Of a DNA stretch of 64,000 nucleotides, positions 11,637 through 24,094 are shown piece by piece; the stretch's first letter is position 1; each line of letters opens with the position of its first letter. The stretch lies in NCBI RefSeq assembly GCF_020382885.2, contig NC_058497.1, forward strand, positions 17,786,330-17,850,329, given 5' to 3'. The translations under genes and the position numbers were made by a program. The notes under the pieces were generated by a model, which was given only the letters and a program-made list of their open reading frames with translations, made no database searches and was not told the DNA's origin. This stretch comes from Scatophagus argus (taxonomy: Eukaryota > Chordata > Actinopteri > Scatophagidae).

Positions 11637-14600
11637 ATGGAGATCTCAGATCTCTTTATTAGCCTGATTCTGTCTCTGGGTTTGTGTAAAGTGAACTCAG
11701 CTGTTGACTTGAATGTGTCTGGGGATGCTGTGAAACAAAGGGCTGGGCTTACAGAGGATAGGAGTGGTGCTGGGATCAGCACTGAGGCTTCATCCATGAA
11801 ATGTAAGCTTCAGGGTACCAGTCGTCTGCCTGCATTCTCAATGGATGGAGACTACGTTATTGGGGGTGTTTTCTCCATACACAACAACATGCACACAGTC
11901 AAACATAACTACACCACCATGCCTGAGCCACTAAGATGCACAGGGAGGTCAGTAAGAGGAAGAGGTGCGGGATAACAGGATGTTAGACTGTGTGCATAGA
12001 AATGTTTTGATATGTGTGATGTGCTTGCTATCATGTTATAAAGCTTTTTGTAGAGCCTTGAAAAAGTAGAATGTAATTTTATGACAAACCATTTTTATGT
12101 TTTTTTAATTGAAATGTAGATGTGTTGAATTCTAGTTTCATTGTTTTATACGGGGAAACAAAAACAAGATAAGACGTTAGATTTAACTGACTTTGGTTAT
12201 TCCATTGATTGAAATTCCTGTGAATATTGGAGTGATCTTATCTCGAGATTTGAATTTTGCTCGTCAGGTAACTATGATATTTATTTATTTTATCACATGC
12301 ATATCAGGTGTTGTCCATGACTGTGTTCATTTTATTGTCTATTTTCTATTGAAATTATTGTTAATTGTCCTGGTGATTTGTAAATTCGGACGGTGACATC
12401 AGTTTCTGTGTGCAGCATCGACTCCCGTGAACTGCGCTTCTCACGCGCAACGGTCTTTGCCATCGAGGAGATTAACAACAGCTCGGAGCTGCTGCCAGGC
12501 ATCAAACTCGGTTATCAGATCCAAGACTCGTGCGGCACAGTGCCCGTGGCGATGCATGTGACATTTCAGCTTTCAAATGGCCTAGACCCGGTGTTTTACA
12601 CTGCCGAAAATTGCTCACAATCAGGTATGGTGATGGCCATCATCGGCGAGTCTGGCTCCACTCCATCCATCAGCATGTCGCGCATCATCGGGGCCTTTGA
12701 CATTCCTCAAGTACATATAACTTTATGGCAAAACATGTGATATAGACCATGACTTTTTGTCTGTCCTGGTTAAAATTACATTTCTGCTTTCCTTCAGGTG
12801 AGCCACTTTGCCACTTGTGCATGTCTGTCCGATAAGCAGCAGTTCCCGACTTTCTTCAGAACAATCCCGAGTGATCAGTTCCAGGCTGACGCGCTGGCCA
12901 AGCTGGTGAAACACTTTGGCTGGACTTGGATAGGTGCTGTCCGCTCGGATTCGGACTATGGCAATAACGGCATGGCGACTTTCCTGCAAGCAGCCCAGAA
13001 GGAGGGGATCTGTGTGGAATACTCTGAATCTTTCTATCGGACCCACCCACGCAGCAGGATCCAGAGAGTAGCAGACGTTATCCGCAGGTTTCTGCATCAT
13101 TTACTGTTTTTGTTCTTTGTATGACGCTGACTTTCTTCACATAAAACGACCAAAAAATATTGCATCAACCCCGAGATGGAAGATTATTTCGTTTTTTTTT
13201 TTTTTTGTCAAGATAAAAAATAATTTAGATTTAACTTGTTTCTATCATGTTCCGTCAAATATGAGATGAGAAATTATGTTATTTTATAGTGGTAAGATGT
13301 GTCTTTTTGCTTTCATCACGTGTATGTCCTCACTGTATAATGACCAGAGCAAACACAACAGTATCTCTTTGTGTTGACTATCTGGATACGTGTATCGGCA
13401 TGTTGCTGGTCGAAAACTGGGATGTATGGTTTCCCATGCATTACAGATCTAAAGCAGTTTTCAATATTCTTTGTGTAACTTTCTCACTGAAATCTCTTTA
13501 TATGATGTTAACCTATAATGTAATGTGTCTACAGGTCAACAGCCAAGGTTGTTGTGGCATTTGTAGCCTCTGGCGACATAAAGATCCTGCTGGAGGAGCT
13601 GTCAGTCGAGACCTCTCCTCCTCGTCAGTGGATCGGCAGTGAGGCCTGGGTAACCAATAAAGACATGCTGAAGTTCAGCTTCTTTGCTGGAGCCATTGGA
13701 TTTGGGATTCAGCGATCTGTCATTCCAGGTCTGAGAGAATTCTTGCTGGATCTCTCTCCCACTAAAGTGGCTGCGTCTCCAGTGCTTACTGAGTTCTGGG
13801 AGGAGGCATTCAACTGCAGGCTGGGAAAAAGTGAGAAAGTTGCACTGATTGATTTTTTAACATCAGTGACATTCACATTTGCATCCTTGTGGTTGTTTAT
13901 TTTGTTAATTTTGGAACTTACTACGTTAAAAAGCAGCTTCTTAAGGTAAAAGTACGGATTTCCCTCGGGATCATTAAAATATCTATCTATATCTCAACCG
14001 CACAACATATACACAGCCTCCAAGCCACCAAGGAAAATACTGATACCATTGTGTATCAGTAAGGATAGCTCTAGTGAGGCTATGCGATGTCAGTGATATT
14101 AGCTTATTTATGTATTTTAAGCATACTAAAACAGGTTAAGTCAGTTGGAAATTAAAGGAAAGATTGTGGACATTTTTGCTTTTGACTAATCATCTGAAAA
14201 TGAAATGTTGTGAATGTGTATTAGTATGCACAGATTTAAAAAAGAAAAAAATCAGGACCTGATGCAAACTACTGCAGCAGGTATTTGAAAGAAAGAAATG
14301 AAATCTGCACAACAGTAATTTAAAATGTAATGTAAAAAGATCATTTATGTATGAATTATAACAAAATGGATGCATGAGTTTCGAAGCATGGTTGGCTTAA
14401 ATTAAACAAAGAAAAAACAAAAAAAGAATAATAAATGCATGGAATAATGAAAGAATAATATTGTGGTATCATTGTCAAGCCTAAAAACACCTTTTTCTGT
14501 CTGTGTGTTTTCAGCTGCAGCCGTGGATGAGAGAGTGTGTGATGGATCTGAAGACATACAGACGCTCCAGAGCCAATACACTGACACATCTCAGCTCCGA

Positions 14601-17195
14601 ATCACTAACATGGTGTACAAGGCTGTTTATGCAATAGCACATGCCATTCATAATTCAGTGTGTCAGGAAACAAATTCTACAACTCAGTGTGACAAAATCA
14701 CCAGGATCGAGCCCAAACAGGTCAGTTAGAATAAATAAATGAACACCTAAGTTCCCTTTTCTGTTATTTCTATTCAGTACAGTTTTCAGTACATTTTTCT
14801 TAGGTTTTAATTTCTGTACCTCGCTGTCTTACTTTACCTCATCCTCACAGCTTCTCGCTCAGCTGAAGAAAGTAAATTTTTCCCAGAATGGTTATGATGT
14901 GTCATTTGATGCCAATGGGGATCCTGTGGCCACATATGAGCTGGTTAACTGGCAGAAAAGTGAAAGTGGCAGCATTGAGTTGGTGACAGTAGGTTTCTAT
15001 GATGCATCACTGCCAGCAGGCCAGGAGTTCAGTATCAACAGGAACCTCACCTGGATGGAGGGTAGAACACAAGTAAGGAGTCAAATAAGTAATAATTTTA
15101 CATTTTCAAAATTCAGAACTGTTGTTTGAGTGTGATATGTGTACACTGAAAAAAGAAACAAAACTTCTCTAATTGGGTCACTCTAATTGTTCATCCAGTC
15201 CATATTGGTTGGGGGTCCATTTCTACTACACTTCCATGGTTGGATATGTGATTGATAAAAAGACAATAAAAAGTCTGACTTTGGAGGATAACCGATTGAT
15301 TTGACCAAGTTGATTGAATTCAGACTTGCTGAGCCTTATTTTAGCTTCAGCCTGTCAAGATTGTCGGCGTCACTGACGTAGAAAAGGGCTGAACCCCGAT
15401 GCAGAGTGAAAGACAGGCAGGGAGGCGAAGTGGAGGTCCAAAAACAATAAGTCTTTATTTTAATAAGCAAACTCAAAAAAATGCTCACATTTACTGTGGC
15501 ATAATAGCTCCTGGCAAAAACAAGGCATGGCAAGGCAAGAAAAAACAAACATTCCTGGCATGGACACTGAAGACAAAGCAGAAATGAAGCTAAACTCTGA
15601 CAAAACGTGACTGGGAAGACAAGGACTAAATAGACAAGACAATGAGACACAGGTGGCACACATTAGGAGAAAACCAAAAGCAAAGTTGCATGAAAACAGG
15701 GCACACAGGGGAAGTGACGCTTTTCAAAATAAAACAGGACATGACAAAAACCTTGAACATAATACATAGAAACAAGACACACATGGAACATGATACAAGG
15801 ACTATCAAAAAACAAAGCATAACCAAAAACACCAGGCATGACACAGCCAAGCTTTACAACACATTTTTACATAATTTGAGTATTGTGGAGTTTGTCCCTT
15901 AGATGTAACAATCAAAGACCTGAGTTGAAGATTTCCTCACTGCCAGTTGTAACAAGAGGAATAGTTGCAAAGTCAAACTTTCAATTTACACATTGCCATG
16001 TGAGTGTTCTTTTAGAGAAGCTTGAAAAAATGTTAATTTCTCCTCAGAGCTTGCTGCATAGCACACCTGAATTGTTTTGTATCTCCATGGCAGGTGCCTG
16101 TGTCAGTGTGCAGTGACAGCTGTCCTCCAGGAACTCGTAAAGTGCTGCAGAAAGGAAAACCCATCTGCTGTTATGATTGCATACTGTGTCCTGAGGGAGA
16201 GATTAGCAATGCTACAGGTAACTTTTTGTTTCTAATGTGTATTTATGACATCAAATATTTGACTGCTGAAAGTTCTTTTTGGGTCTTTTTTTTCAGATTC
16301 TCCTGATTGTTTCCCTTGTCCCAAGGAGTTCTGGCCTAATGCAGAGAGAGACTCTTGTCTCCCCAAACCTGTAGAGTTTCTGTCCTTTGACGAGGTCCTA
16401 GGAATCATCCTGGCTGCATTCTCAGTTGCTGGTGCCTGTCTTGCCATTATAACAGCGGCTGTGTTCTTTCGTCACAGGACATCCCCGATTGTCAGGGCCA
16501 ACAACTCTGAGCTGAGCTTCCTGCTGCTCTTCTCCCTGACTCTCTGTTTCTTATGTTCATTAACTTTCATTGGAGCACCCACTGAGTGGTCCTGCATGCT
16601 GCGCCACACAGCATTTGGGATCACCTTCGTCCTCTGCATCTCTTGTGTTCTTGGGAAAACAATAGTTGTGTTGATGGCCTTCAAAGCTACACTCCCAGGG
16701 AGTAACGTCATGAAATGGTTTGGTCCTCCACAGCAAAGAATGACTGTGGTGTCTTTTACATTTGTTCAAGTTTTAATATGTACCATTTGGTTGGTTCTTA
16801 GTCCCCCTTTTCCAATGAATAATCTAACCACATACAAAGAGAGGATCATCCTGGAGTGTGCATTGGGCTCAGATATTGGGTTCTGGGTTGTGCTCGGGTA
16901 CATCGGCCTGCTGGCTGTCTTTTGTTTTGTGTTAGCTGTCTTAGCCCGCAAACTACCTGATAATTTTAATGAAGCCAAGCTTATCACCTTCAGCATGTTG
17001 ATATTCTGTGCAGTGTGGATCACCTTTATCCCAGCGTATGTCAGCTCTCCTGGGAAATTTACTGTGGCTGTGGAGATATTTGCCATTCTGGCCTCCAGTT
17101 TTGGATTAATTCTGTGTATATTTGCTCCAAAGTGTTTCATCATATTGTTTAGGCCAGAGAAGAACACAAAGAAACATTTAATGAACAAAAATTAA
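11637..17195 (+). CDS. A3: V2R/OlfC-type class C receptor, complete, 880 aa
   Basis: Eight coding exons: 11637-11947, 12416-12710, 12798-13087, 13535-13830, 14515-14720, 14851-15072, 16094-16217 and 16297-17195 (TAA); 2643 nt, phases as in A2. The signal peptide begins [17 protein letters not shown]. Pocket residues Ser185, Thr208, Asp228, Tyr256 and Glu335 are present. The cysteine-rich and 7TM parts match the family ([10 protein letters not shown]-terminal [13 protein letters not shown]). Its exon 2 differs from neighbours around residues 140-168 (IQDSCGTVP and YTAENCS). Intron 6 differs from that of A1/A2/A5 but resembles A4's, and contains a solo-LTR fossil. The last intron is 79 nt, so unlike A1, A2, A4 and A5 it cannot be read through in frame. 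No disruption is seen. Confidence 0.94.
13956..13995 (+). repeat. Possible 3' tail of a fish retroposon
   Basis: TTTCCCTCGGGATCATTAAA followed by a short TATCTATC run resembles the common ending of many fish LINE/SINE copies (CCTCGGGATCAATAAAGTATC type). Only the tail is visible, in intron 4 of A3. Confidence 0.4.
15353..15843. mobile_element. Solo-LTR-like fossil in intron 6 of A3
   Basis: About 491 bp beginning TGTCA and ending TGACA, flanked by a perfect 5-bp target duplication CAGCC (15348-15352 and 15844-15848). TG...CA ends plus a 5-bp duplication are typical of LTR retroelements. No internal coding region is present, so it reads as a solo LTR. It shares its sequence with the copies in the B spacers, including ATGCAGAGTGAAA and AGTCTTTATTT. 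Superfamily not recognised. It is a non-coding relic. Confidence 0.65.
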
Positions 17196-17399
17196 TAAAT
17201 GAATTAATCACAACATCTGATGTTTGGAAATACTTAAGAGGTGTATACAATACATATATGTTTGGCCAAATCCGTGCTGTATCACCAGCAACAACTAACA
17301 AAATAATGAAGCTAATTAAAACTTTTAACTTAAAACATGGTTAATTCAAATATATTTCTTACATTCATGGCAGTATTCTGAATAATCAAGGATCCTGTC

Positions 17400-17890
17400 A
17401 TGTTTCAGGATGGTAGTCCCAAAAGCATTTTTTTTTCTTTGTTACACACGGAAAGATGTCACGCTTCACACACCTGTCAAATGGTTTTCTACCACATACT
17501 GCATTTCGGCGTCATCAGGTTGCTTCCACCATCTTTGGCAAATAGACTGAACCATATTTTTTCACACTGCAGTGAGGGTGTGGCTGCACATGTGCATGTT
17601 TTCTTGGTGGGGCAATCTCTTCTTCATCAGCGTTTGCCCCATCACTTTGCCCATTCGCACCAGATCTCCTCAACTCACAGTGGCTTGAAGTCCACATATT
17701 GGTGGATCTCCTTCTTTGCTCTCCCAGAAGCCAGACTGTTGGATCTGTACTGTATTCAACTGTGGCAGACAGGTCTATAAAGTGGAGCATTGTGCAGACA
17801 GTCCATTTTCTGGTTCTTCCTGACATCCTGTCGTAGCAGATCATGTGATCACACATGTCCGTTCCTCTCATATTGTTTATTCAGACACCA
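17400..17890 (-). mobile_element. piggyBac-like transposase fragment (C-terminal part)
   Basis: The minus strand resembles the end of PGBD4-type transposases: GTDMCDHMICYDRMSGRT, then RKWTVCTMLHFIDLSAT, then acidic residues and, after a break, a cysteine-containing end (KCFWDYH-like) typical of the piggyBac zinc-binding tail. Only the C-terminal third is seen, with stops and frame changes, and no terminal repeats were found. Inactive DNA-transposon debris in the A3-A4 spacer. Confidence 0.6.
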
Positions 17891-19450
17891 CTGCAGGTCT
17901 GGGTATGCTCACATGACTCTTGTTTTAGCTTGACCATCTCCTGCTGCTGTTCTGGAGTTCTATTCCGCAGACTGTAGAAGTCATGAGAACCTGCTTTTTT
18001 TTGTCCAGCAACTTTGCCCCAGCGGGCTTCAAAGGTTTTCTAACGATCACTTCAAAAATGCACTGCTGTTTCTTCGCCACTGGACATTTTTGCCTTGCTT
18101 TCTACAGGGATCCTGTTATTCATGACAGTTCCTGTTGCTGGTAGACCTTTAACGTGTGGGGCAACAGGTAACTTGATGGAAGTACAGTACCTGTTCAAGT
18201 ACAGGTGGGTTGTTTTTGGGATAGACTTCTACCATAAGAAGTACTGCATTTTCCTCCCATCTCTGTGTTCTTGTTCTTCTCATCATAGATAGACAGATAG
18301 ATAGATATGTGTGTGTGTATGTATTGAAGTACTGATATAACACTCCAGTCTATTGCCTTTCTGCCTCTCTGCAGAATATCAAATTATAACAGTCTTTAAT
18401 CAACTCATGAATGAGTCTGACTGCATCACTGTCCTCTCATAATAAAGGTAAAGCTCAACCTCAGGTGTCATATTACAAACATACAATCATTTCTAACAAA
18501 AATAAAACAACATGCTTTTTTATCTACATCTAATGTGTTGGCTGCGTGCATGCTTACAACATAAAGACTAACTGGTAAGTTAACTGTATCATTTGACAGC
18601 ACAACCCATCTCTATTTTGAGTTGCGTCAGATTTGTTTTTCACTCCACATGAGCTAAATCTCTCCCCCGGGGTCATTACAGTATATTTTCAAATACTATG
18701 CTTTATAACATTTTGGAGTCTTATAAGGTAACTTTAATGTTGATCAATTATGAATAGATCACTTTTAAAGGAATGCAAAATACACACAATATCATCAGTG
18801 TCTGTTTTATGTCTTGGGGGTGGCCTGACCCATAATTGCTTTCTCTCTGCTCCTCTTTGGCCTCAGCAGGCCTGTGGAACATTAGGTTCAAACAGTGCCA
18901 CCAAGAGGTCAAAACTGGGGACTTGGACGGCAAGCACTTCCAAAGCATCTAAATATTTGTACAGAGGGATATAATCAGGGACAACGGCCACCCTCTGAAG
19001 ATCAGCATACTGAAACAGACAAGCCTGCCTAAATGAAATTTACACATGGCTGCCAAAACCCAAAGAGCCAACCTAACGTGTAAATCATTGCTCCACTTTG
19101 GGAGAAAATTTAGAAAAATTCATTTATTTATTTTTGAGGAAAATCCAAGCAAAGAGACTGGTCAGTGAGATTTCTTTAAGCAAGTAACATTTCCCTCTTT
19201 TTGTTAAGCTCCATTCCATCTTGAGATTTATATTTTATAAAGGTATGAAATCAAACAAGCAATACACTTAAGTGTATAGTCTTCACTAACAATATGAGCT
19301 GAAAGAAAGCAACAGAGGTGTTGGGGTAGGACAATATTTGGAGGATATCAATGTTTAAAATGATACCTTCACAGGAGAAGAAAACAGAGAGTACACATAA
19401 TGGAAATTATTGTTTATGCATTGAAAAACAAACAAGCAACCGGAAAGACT
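17891..19450. other. A3-A4 spacer, mostly unassigned
   Basis: It contains a short (GATA)n/(GT)n microsatellite at about 18288-18320. Nothing else was recognised until about 19190, where sequence begins to resemble the distal upstream region of A5 (ATATGAGCTGAA near 19293 and 26252). Confidence 0.45.
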
Positions 19451-19460
19451 TGGACAGCAA

Positions 19461-19558
19461 TTCATCCAACACCACTGGGTAAGGGCCCCCTCCCTCTGAC
19501 GTGGGTAAGCTGACATACAGCAGAGAGAAGGAAGCTCTTGTATCAAAACCTATATAAA
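19461..19558 (+). promoter_or_regulatory. A4 proximal promoter: three conserved boxes plus TATA
   Basis: TTCATCCAACACCACTGGGT (19461-19480), a GGGCCCCCTCCC box (19483-19494), AAGCTGACATACAG (19507-19520) and TATATAAA (19551-19558), 42 bp before the ATG. The same order is found in A5 and, inverted, in A6. Confidence 0.6.
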
Positions 19559-19599
19559 CCAGTGACAACAAAGTATGCCTACCAAGAAACAGTTGGGGG

Positions 19600-22500
19600 A
19601 TGGAGATCTCAGTTTTCTTTATTGGCCTGATTCTGTCTCTGAGTTTGTGTGAGCTGAACTCAGCTCTTGCCTTGCATGTGTCTGGAGATGCTCTGAAACA
19701 AAGGGCTGGGCTCACAGAGGATAGGAGTGGTGCTGGGGTCAGCACTGAGGCCTCATCTGTGAAATGTAAGCTTCAGGGTGCCACTCGTCTGCCTGCATTC
19801 TCAATGGATGGTGACTACGTTATTGGAGGTGTTTTCTCCATACACGCCTACATGCACACTGTGAAGCATAACTACAACACCATGCCTGAGCCACTAAGAT
19901 GCACTGGGTAAGAGGGAGACGTCTTTCTAGAAGACGTCTAACTGTCTGAAGATAGAAATGTTTAGATTTAGCTCTATGATGTGCGAAGAATTGCGTTGAA
20001 AAGCTCTCGTGTAGTATTGCAAAACTTAATTTTGTACCTGTCCATTTGAACTGCATGTAATAATGATTCACAAAATAGTACGGTGTAGATATCTGGAAAA
20101 AGGGCCACTGTTATGTTTCTTTGGAGAAAAATGTACCAAGATTTATTGTTGTTGTTGTTTTTAAGGATGCTATAAATACTGCGTAGGACAAAAGAATGCT
20201 TGCTTGTAACTGACTAACTGACTATTTTTAATTTGTGCATTAACATTCCGGTGAATTGTTGTGTACTGTTATGTAGGATTCAAAGATACAGTGTAGATGG
20301 AGGTTATTGTTAATATGAATTGCAGATCTCTATCGTGTTTTCAGTTAAATTTGTGAACTGTCCTTATCATATGTAAACTTCAACAGTTACATGAGTGTCT
20401 GTGTGCAGCATTGACTCCCGTGAACTGCGCTTCTCACGCGCAATGATCTTCGCCATCGAGGAGATTAACAACAGCTCGGAGCTGCTGCCAGGCATCAAAC
20501 TCGGTTATCAGATCCACGACTCGTGCGCCGCTGTACCCGTGGCGGTGCATGTGGCATTTGAACTCTTAAATGGCAGGGACCCTGTGTTTTACACGGGCGA
20601 TAATTGCTCACAATCAGGTATGGTGATGGCCATCATCGGTGAGTCTGGCTCCACACCATCCATCAGCATGTCGCGCATCATCGGGGCCTTCAGCATTCCT
20701 CAAGTAAAGAGTTTGAATTTCTGGTAATGTATTTATTTTAGCTCCGTGCTGATTTTTTTTATTTTTGGTTCAATTTAAGAGTTACACTGACTGTTTTCCT
20801 TCAGGTGAGCCACTTTGCCACTTGTGCGTGTCTGTCCGATAAGCAGCAGTTCCCGACTTTCTTCAGAACAATCCCGAGTGATCAGTTCCAGGCTGACGCG
20901 CTGGCCAAGCTGGTGAAACACTTTGGCTGGACTTGGATAGGTGCTGTCCGCTCGGATTCGGACTATGGCAATAACGGCATGGCGATTTTCCTGCAAGCAG
21001 CCCAGAAGGAGGGGATCTGTGTGGAATACTCTGAATCTTTCTATCGGACCCACCCACGCAGCAGGATCCAGAGAGTAGCAGACGTCATCCGCAGGTTTCT
21101 GCATCACTGATTGTGCTTTTCTGGCTTGTTGTACTCTTACCTTCTGTATACAAAACCATAAGAAATGTTCAGCCAATTAGAAGATGAACTTGTGTATTTT
21201 AATTTCCTCTTGACAAATCATCATGTAGCGTGATTATTTCTCTAATATGTCATAATTATCATAAAAATGGGTCTTTGAGAACAACACCATTCATTAAGCA
21301 CAAAAAAATTATATTTTGTTTCTTCGTGTGGTTGATTGTATTGGTGTAATATGATTCACTTTAATATCTTTACAGGTCGACAGCAATGGTTGTTGTGGCA
21401 TTTGCAGCCTCTGGGGACATGAAGATCCTGCTGGAGGAGCTGTCACTTGAGCCCTCTCCTCCTCGCCAGTGGATCGGCAGTGAGGCCTGGGTAACCGACC
21501 CAGACCTGCTGAGGTTCAGCTTCTGTGCTGGAGCCATTGGATTTGGCATTCAGCGATCTGTCATTCCAGGTCTGAGAGAATTCTTGCTGGATCTCTCTCC
21601 CACCAAAGTGGCTGCGTCTCCTCTGCTTAAGGAGTTCTGGGAGGAGGCATTCAACTGCAGGCTGGGAAAAAGTGAGGCAGTTATACTAATTTTTAACATG
21701 TCATTATCTGTTGGGTCTTTGTGCTTTACTGATTGTCTGGGTGGAGATCCTGTGTTTAAAAGTCACCAGCTGCTTTCAGATGGAACAGCTGTCTCTTGAA
21801 AGGGAATTGCCTTGATACTGAGCAAAGACTTAAGGTGGACAGAAGGTACATCTCGGTGAATAATCTCACTTGATGATTTCAGGTCAATTTCAGCTCAGCT
21901 TTAGCATTAACTTTAACTTAAACATTAACAGGAATAATAATGTATAATGTAGTATCACAGCCAAAACCACATCTTACTCTGTGTGTTTTTAGCTGCAGCT
22001 GTAGATGAGAGTATGTGTGATGGATCTGAAGACATACAGACGCTCCAGAGTCCATACACTGACACATCTCAGCTCCGAATCACTAACATGGTGTACAAGG
22101 CTGTTTATGCAATAGCACATGCCATTCATAATTCAGTGTGTCAGGAAACAAATTCTACAACTCAGTGTGACAAAACCAGCAGCATAGAGTCCAAACAGGT
22201 CAGTCAAAATGAGCAAGTGAACACACCAGTCTCTTTTTTACCCCACAATTATGTACCTTCCATGAAGTCAAATCAAAATTCCTTTTTTTTTTACATTATT
22301 CCATATTTCTCTGTCATTGTTTTAATTTATAATTTTAACAGGTTTTTCTTCAGCTGAAGAAAGTAAATTTTTCCCAAAATGGTTATGACGTGTCATTTGA
22401 TGCCAATGGGGATCCTGTGGCCACATATGAGCTGGTTAACTGGCAGAAAAGTGAAAGTGGCAGCATTGAGTTGGTGACAGCAGGTTTCTATGATGCATCA

Positions 22501-24094
22501 CTGCCAGCAGGCCAGGAGTTCAGTATCAACAGGAACCTCACCTGGATGGAGGGCAGCACACAAGTAAGGAGACAAAAAATAATAATTTAACTAATTTGCA
22601 TTTCAGATCTGTTGTTCTTGAAGGGTTGAACATACATATGTTCAATAGAAAAATGTTTTTGGTTGCTCATCTAGTTTTGTTGGTCTAAACTGGTAGTGAA
22701 GTGATCCATAAATGGACAGTAGGGGTCAACTGATTTAAAAAAAAATGGATGGGGGCTCCTCAGTGCTTTACAAGCATTACTGCATCAAAAGCTATCTGAC
22801 ATGACTCGGAAATCTTTTAGGACAAGAGATGAGTTTTATTTAGGTATTATTTATTCACATTCACAGACTTCCTCATACTCTGACGTTCTCCAGGAAGACT
22901 TTGTTTGAATTTTACTGGAAATATTTGTCTTAATTTAAGCATATCTGCATGCACACCTGTATATGGCTGTTTGTATCCATGTGCCAGGTGCCTGTGTCAG
23001 TGTGCAGTGACAGCTGTCCTCCAGGAACTCGTAAAGTGCTGCAGAAAGGAAAACCCATCTGCTGTTATGATTGTATACTGTGTCCTGAGGGAGAGATTAG
23101 CAATATTACAGGTAACTTTTTGGTTGTCATGCATGTCAACATCAAATATTTGCCCGCTAAAAGTTCTTTTTGGGTCTTTTTTTTTTCAGATTCTCCTGAT
23201 TGTTTCCCTTGCCCCAAGGAGTTCTGGCCTAATGCAGAGAGAGACTCTTGTCTCCCCAAGCCTGTAGAGTTTCTGTCCTTTGACGAGGTCCTAGGAATCA
23301 TCCTGGCTGCATTCTCAGTTGCTGGTGCCTGTCTTGCCATTATAACAGCGGCTGTGTTCTTTCATCACAGGACATCCCCGATTGTCAGGGCCAACAACTC
23401 TGAGCTGAGCTTCCTGCTGCTCTTCTCCCTGACTCTCTGTTTCTTATGTTCATTAACTTTCATTGGAGCACCCACTGTGTGGTCCTGCATGCTGCGCCAC
23501 ACAGCATTTGGGATCACCTTCGTCCTCTGCATCTCTTGTGTTCTTGGGAAAACCATAGTTGTGTTGATGGCCTTCAAAGCTACACTTCCAGGTAGTAACA
23601 TCATGAAATGGTTTGGTCCTCCACAGCAAAGAATGACTGTGGTGTCTTTTACATTTGTTCAAGTTTTAATATGTACCATTTGGTTGGTTCTTAGTCCCCC
23701 TTTTCCAATGAAAAACCTGACCACATACAAAGAGAGGATCATCCTGGAGTGTGCATTGGGCTCAGATATTGGGTTCTGGGTTGTGCTCGGGTACATCGGC
23801 CTACTGGCTGTCTTTTGCTTAGTTTTAGCTGTCTTAGCCCGCAAACTTCCTGATAATTTTAATGAAACCAAGCTTATCACCTTCAGCATGTTGATATTCT
23901 GTGCAGTGTGGATCACCTTTATCCCAGCATATGTCAGCTCTCCTGGGAAATTTACTGTGGCTGTGGAGATATTTGCCATCCTGGCCTCCAGCTTTGGGTT
24001 AATTCTGTGTATATTTGCTCCAAAGTGTTTCATTATATTGTTTAGGCCAGAGAAGAACACAAAGAAACATGTAATGAACAAAAATCCATCTTAA
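19600..24094 (+). CDS. A4: V2R/OlfC-type class C receptor, complete, 881 aa
   Basis: Eight coding exons: 19600-19907, 20409-20703, 20805-21094, 21376-21671, 21993-22198, 22342-22563, 22988-23111 and 23190-24094 (TAA); 2646 nt. Exon 1 ends GG|GTAAGA rather than the GGGAG|GTNAG of its neighbours, so the protein loses one serine at the exon 1/2 join. The signal peptide is [20 protein letters not shown]. Pocket residues shift by one: Ser184, Thr207, Asp227, Tyr255, Glu334. The glycosylation motif at the end of the cysteine-rich exon is NIT instead of NAT. The C-terminus is two residues longer (KNPS). The CRD-7TM intron is 78 nt and open. No disruption is seen. Confidence 0.94.

Noticed and set aside
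16766-17188. Antisense open frames up to 140 codons opposite the 7TM exons in every A gene
   Set aside because: They mirror the same conserved sense exon in each paralogue and change only as the sense codons do; no start context, introns or family resemblance of their own.
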